The position numbers and the translations under genes were made by a program. DNA of 64,000 bases from BM003 sp963783695. GTDB taxonomy: Bacteria; Pseudomonadota; Gammaproteobacteria; Steroidobacterales; BM003. Shown here piece by piece: positions 55,844 through 64,000 of this stretch (positions are counted from its first letter, which is position 1; the number at the start of each line of letters is the position of its first letter). The notes below the pieces were generated by a model. It was given only the letters and a program-made list of their open reading frames with translations, was not told where the DNA came from and did no database searches. The stretch spans positions 310,001 through 374,000 of the forward strand of contig CAWAOM010000003.1 in NCBI GenBank assembly GCA_963783695.1, read 5' to 3'.

Positions 55844-55931
55844 TCTCGCAGCCGTCAGCGTGGCGGCGCGGGTTTCGCTGCGCGGCCGGTCTGGCGCGCA
55901 TCTATTGGTCGTTTTTGGAGCAGTCAACACG

Positions 55932-56786
55932 ATGACACTCGACAGGTTCAGCGGCACGGATCGCTATGTTGCAACGGAAGATCTGATGGCGGCAGTCAAC
56001 GCGGCCATCACCCTGGGACGTCCTGTTCTGATTAAGGGCGAACCGGGAACCGGCAAGACTCAATTGGCCGAGGAAGTCGCACAGGCACTGGATCGGCCTT
56101 TCTACGAATGGCATATCAAGTCCACGACGAAGGCACAACACGGCCTGTATGAGTACGATGCGGTTGCCCGGCTGCGTGACTCACAGCTCGGCGACGGGCG
56201 GGTCAAGGAAATACGTAACTACATCGTGAAAGGACGCCTGTGGGAGGCCTTCGAGAGTGAGCGTCAGCCGGTTTTACTTATCGATGAAATCGATAAGGCC
56301 GATATCGAATTCCCGAACGATTTGCTGCGTGAACTTGATCGCATGGAGTTTTACGTGCATGAGCTAAAGGAGACGATCCAGGCGCGGCTGCGGCCGATTG
56401 TGATCATCACCTCGAACAACGAGAAGGAATTGCCGGACGCGTTTCTGCGCCGCTGCTTTTTTCACTATATTCGTTTCCCCGACCAGGCGACGATGGAGCA
56501 GATCGTCGAGGTCCACTATCCGCGACTGAAGAAAACCCTGCTCGCTGAGGCGCTTCGGACGTTTTTCGAGGTACGCGAAGTGCCGGGGCTGAAAAAAAAG
56601 CCATCCACGTCCGAGCTTCTCGACTGGATCAAGTTGTTGCTTGCCGAGGATATTCCGGTTGAGGCCCTCGGCAGCGACGACCGCCGCAAGAGCCTGCCGC
56701 CGATGCATGGCGCGCTGCTGAAGAATGAGCAGGATGTCCATTTGTTCGAACAGTTGATTTTTCTGAACCGGCGCGATGCTCGTTAG
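55932..56786 (+). CDS. MoxR-family AAA+ ATPase
   Basis: This 284-residue MoxR-type ATPase has Walker A GEPGTGKTQLAEEVA (about residues 35-42), Walker B VLLIDEIDKADIEFPNDLL, and sensor region IVIITSNNEKELPDAFLRRC. MoxR ATPases work with VWA-domain proteins to load metals or activate enzyme complexes. The next gene, overlapping by 11 bases, is such a VWA protein. The target complex is not in the window. The start is the ATG at 55932 (MTLDRFSGTD). Confidence 0.92.
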   Translation: MTLDRFSGTDRYVATEDLMAAVNAAITLGRPVLIKGEPGTGKTQLAEEVAQALDRPFYEWHIKSTTKAQHGLYEYDAVARLRDSQLGDGRVKEIRNYIVKGRLWEAFESERQPVLLIDEIDKADIEFPNDLLRELDRMEFYVHELKETIQARLRPIVIITSNNEKELPDAFLRRCFFHYIRFPDQATMEQIVEVHYPRLKKTLLAEALRTFFEVREVPGLKKKPSTSELLDWIKLLLAEDIPVEALGSDDRRKSLPPMHGALLKNEQDVHLFEQLIFLNRRDAR

Positions 56787-57951
56787 GTTTTTCTATCAGC
56801 TGCGTGGTGCCGGATTGCCGGTATCTGTGACCGAATTCCTGACCCTGCTCGAGGCAATGAAACACGGCCTCGGTGGCGGCGATGTCAATGAGTTTTATTT
56901 TCTCGCGCGCTCTACGCTGGTGAAAAGCGAGGCACATTTTGATCGCTTCGATCAGGTATTCGGCGATTACTATCGCGGTGTCGAGAAAGTGCTTGGGCCT
57001 GACCCGACTGAACTGCCCGACGAGTGGCTGCGACGGCAGGCGGAGTTGTTTCTGAGCCCGGAGGAGCGTCAGCGAATAGAAGGGCTGGGCGGATTCGAGG
57101 CGTTGATGGAAGCACTGAAGCAACGACTCGAGGAGCAGAAAAAACGCCACCAGGGCGGCAACCGAATGATTGGAACAGCGGGCACCTCGCCATTCGGGGC
57201 CTATGGCTTCAACCCGGAAGGGGTGCGAATCGGTCAGGACGGGTCGCGCCACCGTCGCGGCGCGAAGGTTTGGGACCGGCGCGAGTACCGCAACCTCGAT
57301 GACGACGTGCAACTGGGTACGCGCAATATCAAGATCGCGTTGCGCCGCCTGCGCCGGTTCGCGCGCCAGGGCGCGGAGGAAGAACTCGACCTCGACGATA
57401 CGATTCGGTCAACGGCACGTCAGGGCGGGCTGCTCGACATCCGGATGGTCCCGGAACGTCACAACGCGATAAAAGTGTTGCTGTTTCTGGATATCGGCGG
57501 TTCGATGGACGACCATATTCGTCTTTGCGAGGAGATGTTTTCCGCGGCGCGCAGCGAATTCAAACATCTTGAGTATTTCTATTTTCACAATTGCGTGTAC
57601 GAGTCTGTCTGGCGTGACAATCGGCGCAGACACGCTGCCCGGACTCCAACTATGGAAGTACTGCGGACCTACGGCCGCGATTACAAATTGATCTTCGTGG
57701 GCGACGCTACGATGAGTCCTTACGAGATCATCTACCCGGGCGGCAGTGTGGAACACTGGAACGAGGAACCCGGTTCGCTATGGATGCAGCGCTTGCTCGG
57801 TCACTACGGCAATGCCGTGTGGCTCAATCCGGAACCGGAGAACCGCTGGGACTACACGCCGTCTACCGGCCTGCTAAGAGATTTGCTGGATCAGCGCATG
57901 TTTCCATTGACGATCCGGGGGCTCGAGCGCGGCATGAAAGAACTGATGTAA
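56776..57951 (+). CDS. VWA-domain protein (CoxE-like), partner of MoxR ATPase
   Basis: This 391-residue protein has an N-terminal helical region (LVRFFYQLRGAGLPVSVTEF) that is typical of CoxE-like proteins. Its VWA domain carries the MIDAS motif LFLDIGGSMDDHIRL (DxGxS), with YYFHNCVYE-like strands after it (FYFHNCVYESVW). The MoxR/VWA pair resembles CoxD/CoxE of CO dehydrogenase maturation, but no CODH genes are present, so the client is unknown. It overlaps the ATPase gene. Confidence 0.9.
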   Translation: MLVRFFYQLRGAGLPVSVTEFLTLLEAMKHGLGGGDVNEFYFLARSTLVKSEAHFDRFDQVFGDYYRGVEKVLGPDPTELPDEWLRRQAELFLSPEERQRIEGLGGFEALMEALKQRLEEQKKRHQGGNRMIGTAGTSPFGAYGFNPEGVRIGQDGSRHRRGAKVWDRREYRNLDDDVQLGTRNIKIALRRLRRFARQGAEEELDLDDTIRSTARQGGLLDIRMVPERHNAIKVLLFLDIGGSMDDHIRLCEEMFSAARSEFKHLEYFYFHNCVYESVWRDNRRRHAARTPTMEVLRTYGRDYKLIFVGDATMSPYEIIYPGGSVEHWNEEPGSLWMQRLLGHYGNAVWLNPEPENRWDYTPSTGLLRDLLDQRMFPLTIRGLERGMKELM

Positions 57952-57959
57952 CGTTGCGC

Positions 57960-57987
57960 CGACGTGCGGCACGGTCGCCGCACGTCG
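57960..57987. terminator. Hairpin terminator between the VWA gene and the peroxiredoxin gene
   Basis: A perfect 11-bp stem CGACGTGCGGC / GCCGCACGTCG (57960-57970, 57977-57987) with a 6-base loop lies between two convergent stops. No T-run is seen. Confidence 0.55.
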
Positions 57988-57997
57988 GGCCGCGGCA

Positions 57998-58531
57998 TTA
58001 CTTTCTGAGGCTTTCGATATCCGCCAGCATCTGGGTTGAGTTGGCCTCGGGATCGACCTTCTCATAGTGTTTTACGACCTGACCCTCGGGGTCGATCAGG
58101 AACGACTGCCGGCTCGCCAGTTTCATTACGCCAAAATTCTTCAATACGCCATACTGTTTCGCGGTCGCGCCGTCCTTGTCCGACAGTAACGTGAACGGCA
58201 GGCTGTATTTCTCGGCGAATTCCTGATGCGATTCGACGTCGTCGAGACTGATGCCAACGATTTCGGCATCGATTTTGCGAAATGCGAAGATGTTGTCGCG
58301 GAATGCGCAGGCCTGCGTGGTGCATCCTGGGGTGTCGTCCTTCGGGTAAAAATACAGTGCGACCCACTTGCCGCGATAGTCGGACAGCGAGCGCCACTCT
58401 CCGTTCTGATCCTGCATTTTGAACTCAGGTGCGGGTTGACCGATTTCCGGGGTGGCGAAAACCGCCGCGGTCATCAGCGACAGCACCGCCAGCAGGGAAA
58501 AATTCCGGACTTTTGCGTTGCTCGATCTCAT
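57998..58531 (-). CDS. Exported PrxQ/Bcp-type peroxiredoxin
   Basis: This 177-residue thiol peroxidase has Cys 70 and Cys 75 in DDTPGCTTQACAFRD, the CX4C pattern of PrxQ/BCP. Unlike cytoplasmic Bcp it carries an N-terminal signal sequence (FSLLAVLSLMTAAVFA), so it should act in the periplasm against hydroperoxides. It probably depends on a periplasmic reductant such as the DsbD/TlpA system seen elsewhere in this window. Confidence 0.9.
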   Translation of the reverse strand: MRSSNAKVRNFSLLAVLSLMTAAVFATPEIGQPAPEFKMQDQNGEWRSLSDYRGKWVALYFYPKDDTPGCTTQACAFRDNIFAFRKIDAEIVGISLDDVESHQEFAEKYSLPFTLLSDKDGATAKQYGVLKNFGVMKLASRQSFLIDPEGQVVKHYEKVDPEANSTQMLADIESLRK

Positions 58532-58621
58532 TTCAGTCTCCGCGGGTTGATCGTCAGATACCGCAGGTTTCGCATTGCGGGGGCAATTGGATTCCGCGGC
58601 ATGGCCGCCGTGCCAATCGGC

Positions 58622-59986
58622 TCAGGTCAGTATAAGCGTGCCGAGCCCGAGAAATACCAGGAATCCGACGACATCGGTGACGGTGGTCAAAACCACGCCA
58701 CCGGCCAGCGCGGGGTCGACCCGTAAACGCTGCAGCAGCAGCGGTACACCCACTCCCGCGAGCGCGGCGACGAACAGGTTGGCGATCATTGCAATACCGA
58801 TCACGAATGCAACCTGCCAGTCGCGAAACCACAGATAAGTCGCAGCCGCCACAACGGATGCCCACATCAATCCATTCAGCAGCCCGACCAGCACTTCTTT
58901 CAGCAACAGAAGCCGGGCGTTGGAAGGACCGACCTGATCCAGCGCGAGACCACGAATAATCAGTGTCAGAGTCTGGCTGCCGGCGATGCCTCCCATGCTT
59001 GCAACGACCGGTAGCAAGACCGCCAGCACGACGACTTTTTCCAGCGTGGCTTCGAACAGGCCCACGACCCAGGCGGCGAGAAATGCCGTCGCAAGATTGA
59101 CGCCGAGCCAGACCGCGCGGCGCCGGGCGCTTGCGGCAACCGGGGCAAACATGTCCTCATCTTCGTCCAGTCCGGCCATGCTCATCAGCGAGTGCTCGCC
59201 GATTTCGCGTATGACGTCGACGACATCGTCGATCGTGATGCGACCCAGCAATCTGCCGTCGGGGTCGACAACCGCAGCCGATAGCAGGTCACGATCCTCG
59301 AACCGCTTGGCGACCTCGCTCGCGGCAGTAGCGGCGGCGATCGGGCGCGAATCGGTATCCATCACCTCAGCCACGCTCTTATGAACGTCTTCAGCCAGCA
59401 GCCGGATCAGGTGCAGGCAGCCGAGAAACTCGTCCTTACGGTTGACCACGAACAATGCGTCGGTCTTCTCCGGCAGACCGCCGCGCTGACGGATATAACG
59501 CATCACCACTTCGAGCGTGACATCGGGCCGGACAGTGACGGTGTCGGTGTTCATCAGGCCACCGGCGCTGTCATCCGGGTAGGCCAGCAAATGGATCACG
59601 TCGCTCAGGCGGTCGCGGTCCTGCTGGTCCATCGACCGCAGTACCTGTTGCGTTACCGCTTCAGGAAGATCGCCGATGAAATCGGCCAGATCGTCGACGG
59701 CCATGCCGTCGGTCGCGGCGACGATCTCGTTCTCGTCCATTCCGCGCAGCAGGCTTGCGCGCACCTCATCATTGAGTTCGAGGAGGACATCTCCTTCTTC
59801 GTCCGGGGTGACCAGTTCCCATACCGCCGCGCGTTCGTCGGCTGGCAGGGACTCGAGGAGGGTGGCAATTTCGGCTGGATGCAGCGCATTGATCATGCGC
59901 TGCACCGGACGCAGCCGGCCGCTGTGCAGGGCATCCCGAAGAGCCTGCAGACGGGTCAGACGATACTCGGGATATTCGACGGCCAT
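58622..59986 (-). CDS. mgtE: Magnesium transporter MgtE
   Basis: MgtE is a dimeric Mg2+ channel gated by cytoplasmic Mg2+. In its 454 residues an N-domain (about 1-130) is followed by two CBS domains (VMDTDSRPIAAATAASEVAK in the second) and five membrane helices. The pore region GGIAGSQTLTLIIRGLAL is typical. It is 39 bases downstream of rapZ, at the end of the rpoN operon. Confidence 0.95.
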   Translation of the reverse strand: MAVEYPEYRLTRLQALRDALHSGRLRPVQRMINALHPAEIATLLESLPADERAAVWELVTPDEEGDVLLELNDEVRASLLRGMDENEIVAATDGMAVDDLADFIGDLPEAVTQQVLRSMDQQDRDRLSDVIHLLAYPDDSAGGLMNTDTVTVRPDVTLEVVMRYIRQRGGLPEKTDALFVVNRKDEFLGCLHLIRLLAEDVHKSVAEVMDTDSRPIAAATAASEVAKRFEDRDLLSAAVVDPDGRLLGRITIDDVVDVIREIGEHSLMSMAGLDEDEDMFAPVAASARRRAVWLGVNLATAFLAAWVVGLFEATLEKVVVLAVLLPVVASMGGIAGSQTLTLIIRGLALDQVGPSNARLLLLKEVLVGLLNGLMWASVVAAATYLWFRDWQVAFVIGIAMIANLFVAALAGVGVPLLLQRLRVDPALAGGVVLTTVTDVVGFLVFLGLGTLILT

Positions 59987-60025
59987 GCTGCTTGTCCGCT
60001 GAGCGCCCTTGCGCGCCCGCGCAGT

Positions 60026-60955
60026 TTAGCCGTCGCCCGGGTCGGGGTCTATCGCGGCAGGCGGCGGTTGTTGATCTGCCTGGCTGACCTGGCGCGAGGA
60101 GGCCAGTTCGTTGTGACGAATGTGAACCGGTCCGAAACGTCCGCGAAACATGCGGCCAAGCTGCTCGACGAGATAAACCGATCTGTGCTGGCCACCCGTG
60201 CAGCCAATCGCGACGGTCAGGTAAGCGCGATCATAGTCCCTGCTGGCCGGAATCCAGGTATCGAGGAATCGTCCGATGTCCTCAAGCATCGCGCTGACGG
60301 TGGACTGGCGTAACAGGAACTGGCGGACCGGCTCATCGAGACCGGTCAGCGGGCGCAGAGTCTTATCCCAGTAGGGATTCGGCAGGCAGCGCACGTCGAA
60401 CACGTAATCGGCGTCGGTCGGCAGCCCGTGTTTGAACCCGAACGACTCGAACAACAGCGCCAGATCGCCTCCCTCGCGGCCGCCCACGCGGCGCCGCACC
60501 AGGTTGCGCAACTCGGCGACGCTGCTGTTCGACGTATCGATGGCAAGATCGGCGGCATCCTGGATCGGAGCGAGCAGGCGGCGCTCTTTCGCAATGGCCT
60601 CCTTGAGGCTCAAGCCTTCTCGGGTCAACGGGTGACGGCGGCGGGTTTCGCTGAATCGCGAAACGAGAATATCGTCACTGGCGTAGAGAAAAATCAGTTC
60701 GCAGGCAAATCCCTGGGCGCGCAGACCGTCTATGATTGCCGGGAGCCGACCGAGATCCTGACGCAGACTGCGCGCATCCACGCCGATAGCGGTCTGATCC
60801 AGATTGTCCTGGCGACGAGCCTTGAGTTCCGGGACGATGGCCTCGAGCAACGGAGCCGGCAGATTGTCGACGCAGAAGAACTGCATGTCCTCGAGAACGT
60901 CCAGCGCCACGCTCTTGCCCGAACCCGACAGGCCGCTGACGATGATCAGTCGCAC
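60026..60955 (-). CDS. rapZ: RNase adapter protein RapZ
   Basis: RapZ guides RNase E to small RNAs that control GlmS, linking cell-wall precursor levels to RNA decay. Its 309 residues contain Walker A GLSGSGKSVALDVLED at the N-terminus, YFD-like DYVFDVRCLPNPYW, and CTGGQHRSVYLVEQL at the C-terminus. It is 13 bases downstream of ptsN, the conserved rpoN-hpf-ptsN-rapZ arrangement. Confidence 0.96.
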   Translation of the reverse strand: MRLIIVSGLSGSGKSVALDVLEDMQFFCVDNLPAPLLEAIVPELKARRQDNLDQTAIGVDARSLRQDLGRLPAIIDGLRAQGFACELIFLYASDDILVSRFSETRRRHPLTREGLSLKEAIAKERRLLAPIQDAADLAIDTSNSSVAELRNLVRRRVGGREGGDLALLFESFGFKHGLPTDADYVFDVRCLPNPYWDKTLRPLTGLDEPVRQFLLRQSTVSAMLEDIGRFLDTWIPASRDYDRAYLTVAIGCTGGQHRSVYLVEQLGRMFRGRFGPVHIRHNELASSRQVSQADQQPPPAAIDPDPGDG

Positions 60956-60968
60956 TGCTGCGCCTGCA

Positions 60969-61436
60969 TCAGGTAGTCAATCGATCCGCGGCATCCGCCA
61001 GGAGCTGATATAGCGTACTGCTGCTGGTTGCGTCGCGCAGGGCGCCACGCAATGTCGCATCGGCCATTAACCGGGTCACATCCGACAAGGCCGCGGACTG
61101 ACTCTCGGTGGATTCCTCCGGGACGAGCAGGCCGAAAATGAGGTCCACCGGTTCGCCGTCCGGGGCATCGAAATCAACCGGTTCATGCAGTTTGACGAAC
61201 GCCGCTGCCGGGCCGCATAACCCCGGACTGCGGCCATGCGGCAGGGCCACGCCGCGACCGAGCGCGGTACAGCCGAGCTTTTCACGCTGCACGAGATTAT
61301 TGAAAATATCGTTGGCCACGCATTCTTCTCCCGCGTGACCAAGCAGTTCGCTAAGTATCTCGAGTGCGCGTTTCTTGCTGCGCGCCTCAACGTTACCCAG
61401 GACTCGGCCGGGTTCGAGAATTTCAGAGATATTCAT
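60969..61436 (-). CDS. ptsN: PTS nitrogen regulatory protein EIIA(Ntr)
   Basis: PtsN receives phosphate from the nitrogen PTS and modulates potassium and nitrogen functions. Its 155 residues carry the phosphorylated histidine (His 67) in GVALPHGRSPG. HSPGP-type ending residues are absent. It is 35 bases after hpf and before rapZ. No ptsO (NPr) gene follows rapZ; mgtE is there instead. Confidence 0.95.
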   Translation of the reverse strand: MNISEILEPGRVLGNVEARSKKRALEILSELLGHAGEECVANDIFNNLVQREKLGCTALGRGVALPHGRSPGLCGPAAAFVKLHEPVDFDAPDGEPVDLIFGLLVPEESTESQSAALSDVTRLMADATLRGALRDATSSSTLYQLLADAADRLTT

Positions 61437-61471
61437 GGGCAGTGGCCGCTCCGGGCCCGCTCACTGTCTGG

Positions 61472-61792
61472 TCAGATCTGCGACAGGCGGTGGGCTTCGC
61501 GAGCGTGATGGTCAGTCAGTTTTTCCTTGTATTTTTTAACCTGCCGGTCGAGCTTGTCGACCAGTGTATCGATCGCAGCGTACATATTTTCCTCGACTGA
61601 GTCAGCAAAAATCCGCCCACCGCCGAGATTGAGTGTCGCCTCGGCGCGATGGCGCAATTTTTCAACCGAGAGTATGCAGTGTGCGTCCACGACGTTGTCG
61701 AAGTGGCGCTGAATTTTGTCCATTTTGGTATTGACGTAGGCGCGCAGCGGCGGCGTGATCTCGATGTGATGACCGGTAAGGCTTAACTGCAT
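61472..61792 (-). CDS. hpf: Ribosome hibernation promoting factor (short HPF)
   Basis: Short HPF binds the 30S decoding region in stationary phase and promotes 100S dimers. It has 106 residues: MQLSLTGHHIEITPPLRAYV, KLRHRAEATLNLGGGRIFAD, and VDKLDRQVKKYKEKLTDH. AAGGAG precedes the ATG. It lies 23 bases after rpoN. Confidence 0.96.
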   Translation of the reverse strand: MQLSLTGHHIEITPPLRAYVNTKMDKIQRHFDNVVDAHCILSVEKLRHRAEATLNLGGGRIFADSVEENMYAAIDTLVDKLDRQVKKYKEKLTDHHAREAHRLSQI

Positions 61793-61815
61793 GTTTTGCT
61801 CCTTCTACTATGTGC

Positions 61816-63240
61816 CTAACGTACTGCCAGGCGCTTCCTTTCGCTGGAGGATGGAATCGCCATACCTTCACGATACTTGGCGACCGTGCGGCGGGCCACT
61901 TTGATGCCGTCTCCGGACAACGCCTGTGCAATGCGACTGTCGGACAGGGGCTTTGCGGGGTTTTCCTGTCCGATCATTCTTTTTATTCGCGCGCGAATCT
62001 CGGTAGATGAGTGCTCACTACCATCGGCGCCGCCGAGATTAGTCGAAAAGAAATACTTGAACTCGAAGACGCCGCGCGGCGTATGCATGTATTTGCCGTT
62101 GGTCACCCGCGAGATGGTCGATTCGTGCATTTCAACCGCCTCCGCAACGTCGCGCAACACCATCGGCTTCATCGCCTCCTCCCCGCGTTCGAGGAACTCG
62201 TGCTGACGCTCCACGATTGTGCGTGCAACCTTGAGCATAGTGTCAGAGCGAATCTCCAGGCTCCTGACCAGCCAGCGGGCTTCCTGTAACTGGGCTTTCA
62301 AAGTCGTATTGCCAGACCCTCTGCCCAACAGCCCCGCATAGGTATCATTTACCCTTAGTCTAGGCGCTGCTTCGCCATTTATCTCGACAATCCAGCGATT
62401 GTCTATTTTTCGCACATAGACATCCGGCACAACGTAGTCCGGCGGTGTCGTATTCACCGACGCCCCCGGTCGCGGGTGGCAGCCGCGGACCAGCAGCAGC
62501 GCCTCGTGTAGCTGTTCTTCCGTGCACCGCAGTCTGCGCCGTAGCTGCGAGTAGTTCTGCTGGGCGACATCTTCGAGGTGGTCGAGCGCCAGCGTCTCGG
62601 CCAGTTCGCGTCCCGGGGTTGCGGGGGCGAGCTGACGCAGCTGAAGCGACAGGCTCTCGCCGACCGTACGTGCGCCCACGCCAGGCGGGTCAAACCGCTG
62701 GATCAGCATCAGCACGGTTTCGATTTCCTCAATGCTGGCGCGGATATCCGGCTGCAGCGTAGCCTGGACCGACTCCAGCCCCTCGCTGAGATAACCATCG
62801 TCATTGATGACGTCGAGCAAGGCCTGGCCGATGACGAAGACCCGCTCGCCGGGGCTCTCGAGCTGGAGCTGCCACAACAGGTGATCGTGCAGCGTGATAC
62901 CGGTGCGGTCGGCAAATTCGCGGTTTTCGCCCCCTCCCCCGGACTCCCCCGACGACCAGTTCGAATCGGCGGCCGTAAGCTGGGTCTCTTCCCAGCCGGA
63001 CTCCGCATCGATCTCGCTTTCGGCGCGGGCCGCTTCCTCAGCCTCTTCGGCCGTGGTTGCCGACTCATCGTCGCCACGGTCCGTTTCTTCCGCCTCGAGC
63101 ATGACGTTGCTCTCGAGGACCTCACGGATATGGGTCTGAAGGTCCATAACCGGCAGCTGCAACAGTTTTATCGCCTGCTGCAGTTGCGGCGTCATGGTCA
63201 GTTGCTGACCGAGTCGAAGTTGCAAGCTGGGTTTCAGCAT
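61816..63240 (-). CDS. rpoN: RNA polymerase sigma-54 factor
   Basis: RpoN directs transcription from -24/-12 promoters and needs enhancer-binding ATPases. In its 474 residues the N-terminal activator-interacting region I (LKPSLQLRLGQQLTMTPQLQ) is followed by an acidic region II and the core-binding and DNA-binding domains. The RpoN box ARRTVAKYR begins near residue 449. It is downstream of lptB and upstream of hpf. Confidence 0.98.
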   Translation of the reverse strand: MLKPSLQLRLGQQLTMTPQLQQAIKLLQLPVMDLQTHIREVLESNVMLEAEETDRGDDESATTAEEAEEAARAESEIDAESGWEETQLTAADSNWSSGESGGGGENREFADRTGITLHDHLLWQLQLESPGERVFVIGQALLDVINDDGYLSEGLESVQATLQPDIRASIEEIETVLMLIQRFDPPGVGARTVGESLSLQLRQLAPATPGRELAETLALDHLEDVAQQNYSQLRRRLRCTEEQLHEALLLVRGCHPRPGASVNTTPPDYVVPDVYVRKIDNRWIVEINGEAAPRLRVNDTYAGLLGRGSGNTTLKAQLQEARWLVRSLEIRSDTMLKVARTIVERQHEFLERGEEAMKPMVLRDVAEAVEMHESTISRVTNGKYMHTPRGVFEFKYFFSTNLGGADGSEHSSTEIRARIKRMIGQENPAKPLSDSRIAQALSGDGIKVARRTVAKYREGMAIPSSSERKRLAVR

Positions 63241-63297
63241 CGTCTGGTCGTCGTGGCGGCCGTGGCCTGTAGCCCGAAATCGGTCTCCGTCTTCATT

Positions 63298-64000
63298 CTA
63301 AAGGCGAAAATCCTCGCCGAGGTACACTTCTCTAACTGCCCGATTTTCAATGATTTCTTCAGGACGACCCGAGGCTATCACAATGCCGTCGCTAAGAATG
63401 TAGGCGCGTTCGCAAATTCCGAGCGTCTCGCGAACGTTGTGATCTGTAATCAGTACCCCGATGCCGCGCTCGGTGAGATGCGAAATGATGCGCTGGATGT
63501 CGAGGACCGAAATGGGATCGACCCCGGCGAATGGCTCGTCAAGCAACACGAACTGCGGTTCCGCGGCGAGCGCACGCGCGATTTCCACCCGGCGTCGTTC
63601 GCCGCCGGAAAGCGACACACCCGTGCTGTTACGAATATGACCGATGTGCAACTCCTCGAGCAGCTCCTCGAGCTTGGCTTCGCGCTCGGCGCGATCGAGG
63701 CCAGGACGGATCTCGAGGATGGCCATGATGTTCTGGGCGACGGTCAGGCTGCGGAATACCGATGCTTCCTGCGGCAAATAGCCGAGACCGAGGCGGGCGC
63801 GGCGGTGCATGGGCAGGCCGGTAAGATCGTTGCCATTGACTTCGATTTTGCCTTTGTCGCAGGGAATCAGGCCGACGATCATGTAAAAGGCAGTAGTCTT
63901 GCCGGCGCCGTTGGGTCCGAGCAACCCGACCACTTCCCCCGCGTCAAGCTGTAGCGACATCCCATTGACGACCTGGCGGGAACCGTAGCGTTTGGCAATA
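63298..64000 (-). CDS. lptB: LPS export ABC transporter ATP-binding protein LptB (N-terminus cut off)
   Basis: LptB is the ATPase of the LptB2FGC complex that extracts LPS from the inner membrane. The visible 234 codons include IAKRYGSRQVVNG before LDAGEVVGLLGPNGAGKTT (Walker A), GLGYLPQEASVFRSLTVAQN, signature LSGGERRRVEIARALA, and Walker B FVLLDEPFAGVDPI. The start lies beyond 64000; the internal ATG at 63960 is within the domain and is not the start. It sits upstream of rpoN as in other gammaproteobacteria. Confidence 0.96.
   Translation of the reverse strand, partial: IAKRYGSRQVVNGMSLQLDAGEVVGLLGPNGAGKTTAFYMIVGLIPCDKGKIEVNGNDLTGLPMHRRARLGLGYLPQEASVFRSLTVAQNIMAILEIRPGLDRAEREAKLEELLEELHIGHIRNSTGVSLSGGERRRVEIARALAAEPQFVLLDEPFAGVDPISVLDIQRIISHLTERGIGVLITDHNVRETLGICERAYILSDGIVIASGRPEEIIENRAVREVYLGEDFRL

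Overview
The window is a 64 kb stretch of a GC-rich gammaproteobacterial chromosome. Fis is present, and several gene orders are typical of that class: rhlB/trxA-rho, aroQ-accB-accC-prmA-dusB-fis, hldE-waaA, and lptB-rpoN-hpf-ptsN-rapZ. The species cannot be named from the sequence. Coding density is very high and most genes are housekeeping. I found no rRNA, tRNA, insertion sequence, prophage or CRISPR array, and no gap longer than about 300 bases without a gene. Both ends cut genes: rhlB on the left and lptB on the right.

Layout. (1) 1-2505: rhlB (minus) diverges from trxA-rho; Rho carries a basic N-terminal extension that starts inside the trxA stop. (2) 2557-16517, all minus: cutA-dsbD-tlpA with ATGA overlaps, aroQ-accB-accC-prmA, a giant acidic zinc-ribbon/DUF3426 membrane protein, dusB-fis, and purH-purD. 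(3) 16599-18792: groES-groEL behind a sigma-32-like promoter that abuts a perfect CIRCE operator. (4) 18849-26869: glnE, a small CHCC zinc protein, and lipid A/LPS core genes (hldD, a lauroyl-transferase homologue, hldE, waaA). (5) 26844-31665: tolC with a 22-bp palindrome upstream, an isoaspartyl methyltransferase homologue, and a PAS-PAS-GGDEF-EAL protein. (6) 31748-36997: a pyrophosphate/energy cluster with an H+-pyrophosphatase, a PPi-dependent phosphofructokinase and adenylate kinase. The adk reading frame ends beside an A9 run, and the -1 frame continues into a histone H1-like Lys/Ala-rich tail. (7) 37065-46638: rnd, mpl, a LON-domain protein, an anomalous macro-domain gene, hemL, rubredoxin, and a cpdA-aldolase-TraB operon. 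(8) 46693-49317: metK-ahcY, the methyl cycle. (9) 50067-55843: tkt-gap-pgk-pyk, central carbon metabolism. (10) 55932-57951: a MoxR ATPase/VWA pair. (11) 57998-64000, all minus: an exported PrxQ, mgtE, rapZ, ptsN, hpf, rpoN and lptB.

How they fit together. PPi-PFK, the H+-PPase and Adk sit side by side and point to glycolysis that conserves the energy of pyrophosphate; the lower glycolytic operon is about 14 kb away. The observation most worth following is the adk/basic-tail junction. The tail frame has no ATG, GTG or TTG before residue-rich coding sequence begins, it stays open back through the A9 run, and it keeps the same basic composition across the junction. This suggests a frameshifted Adk-histone-like fusion of about 525 residues made alongside ordinary Adk. 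It could also be a homopolymer sequencing error that hides a permanent fusion. Other points of interest are the 234-bp tandem duplication in the DUF3426 protein, the duplicated DsbD alpha domain, the Rho extension, the tolC operator candidate, and a macro-domain gene that lacks a normal start and changes frame near its end.
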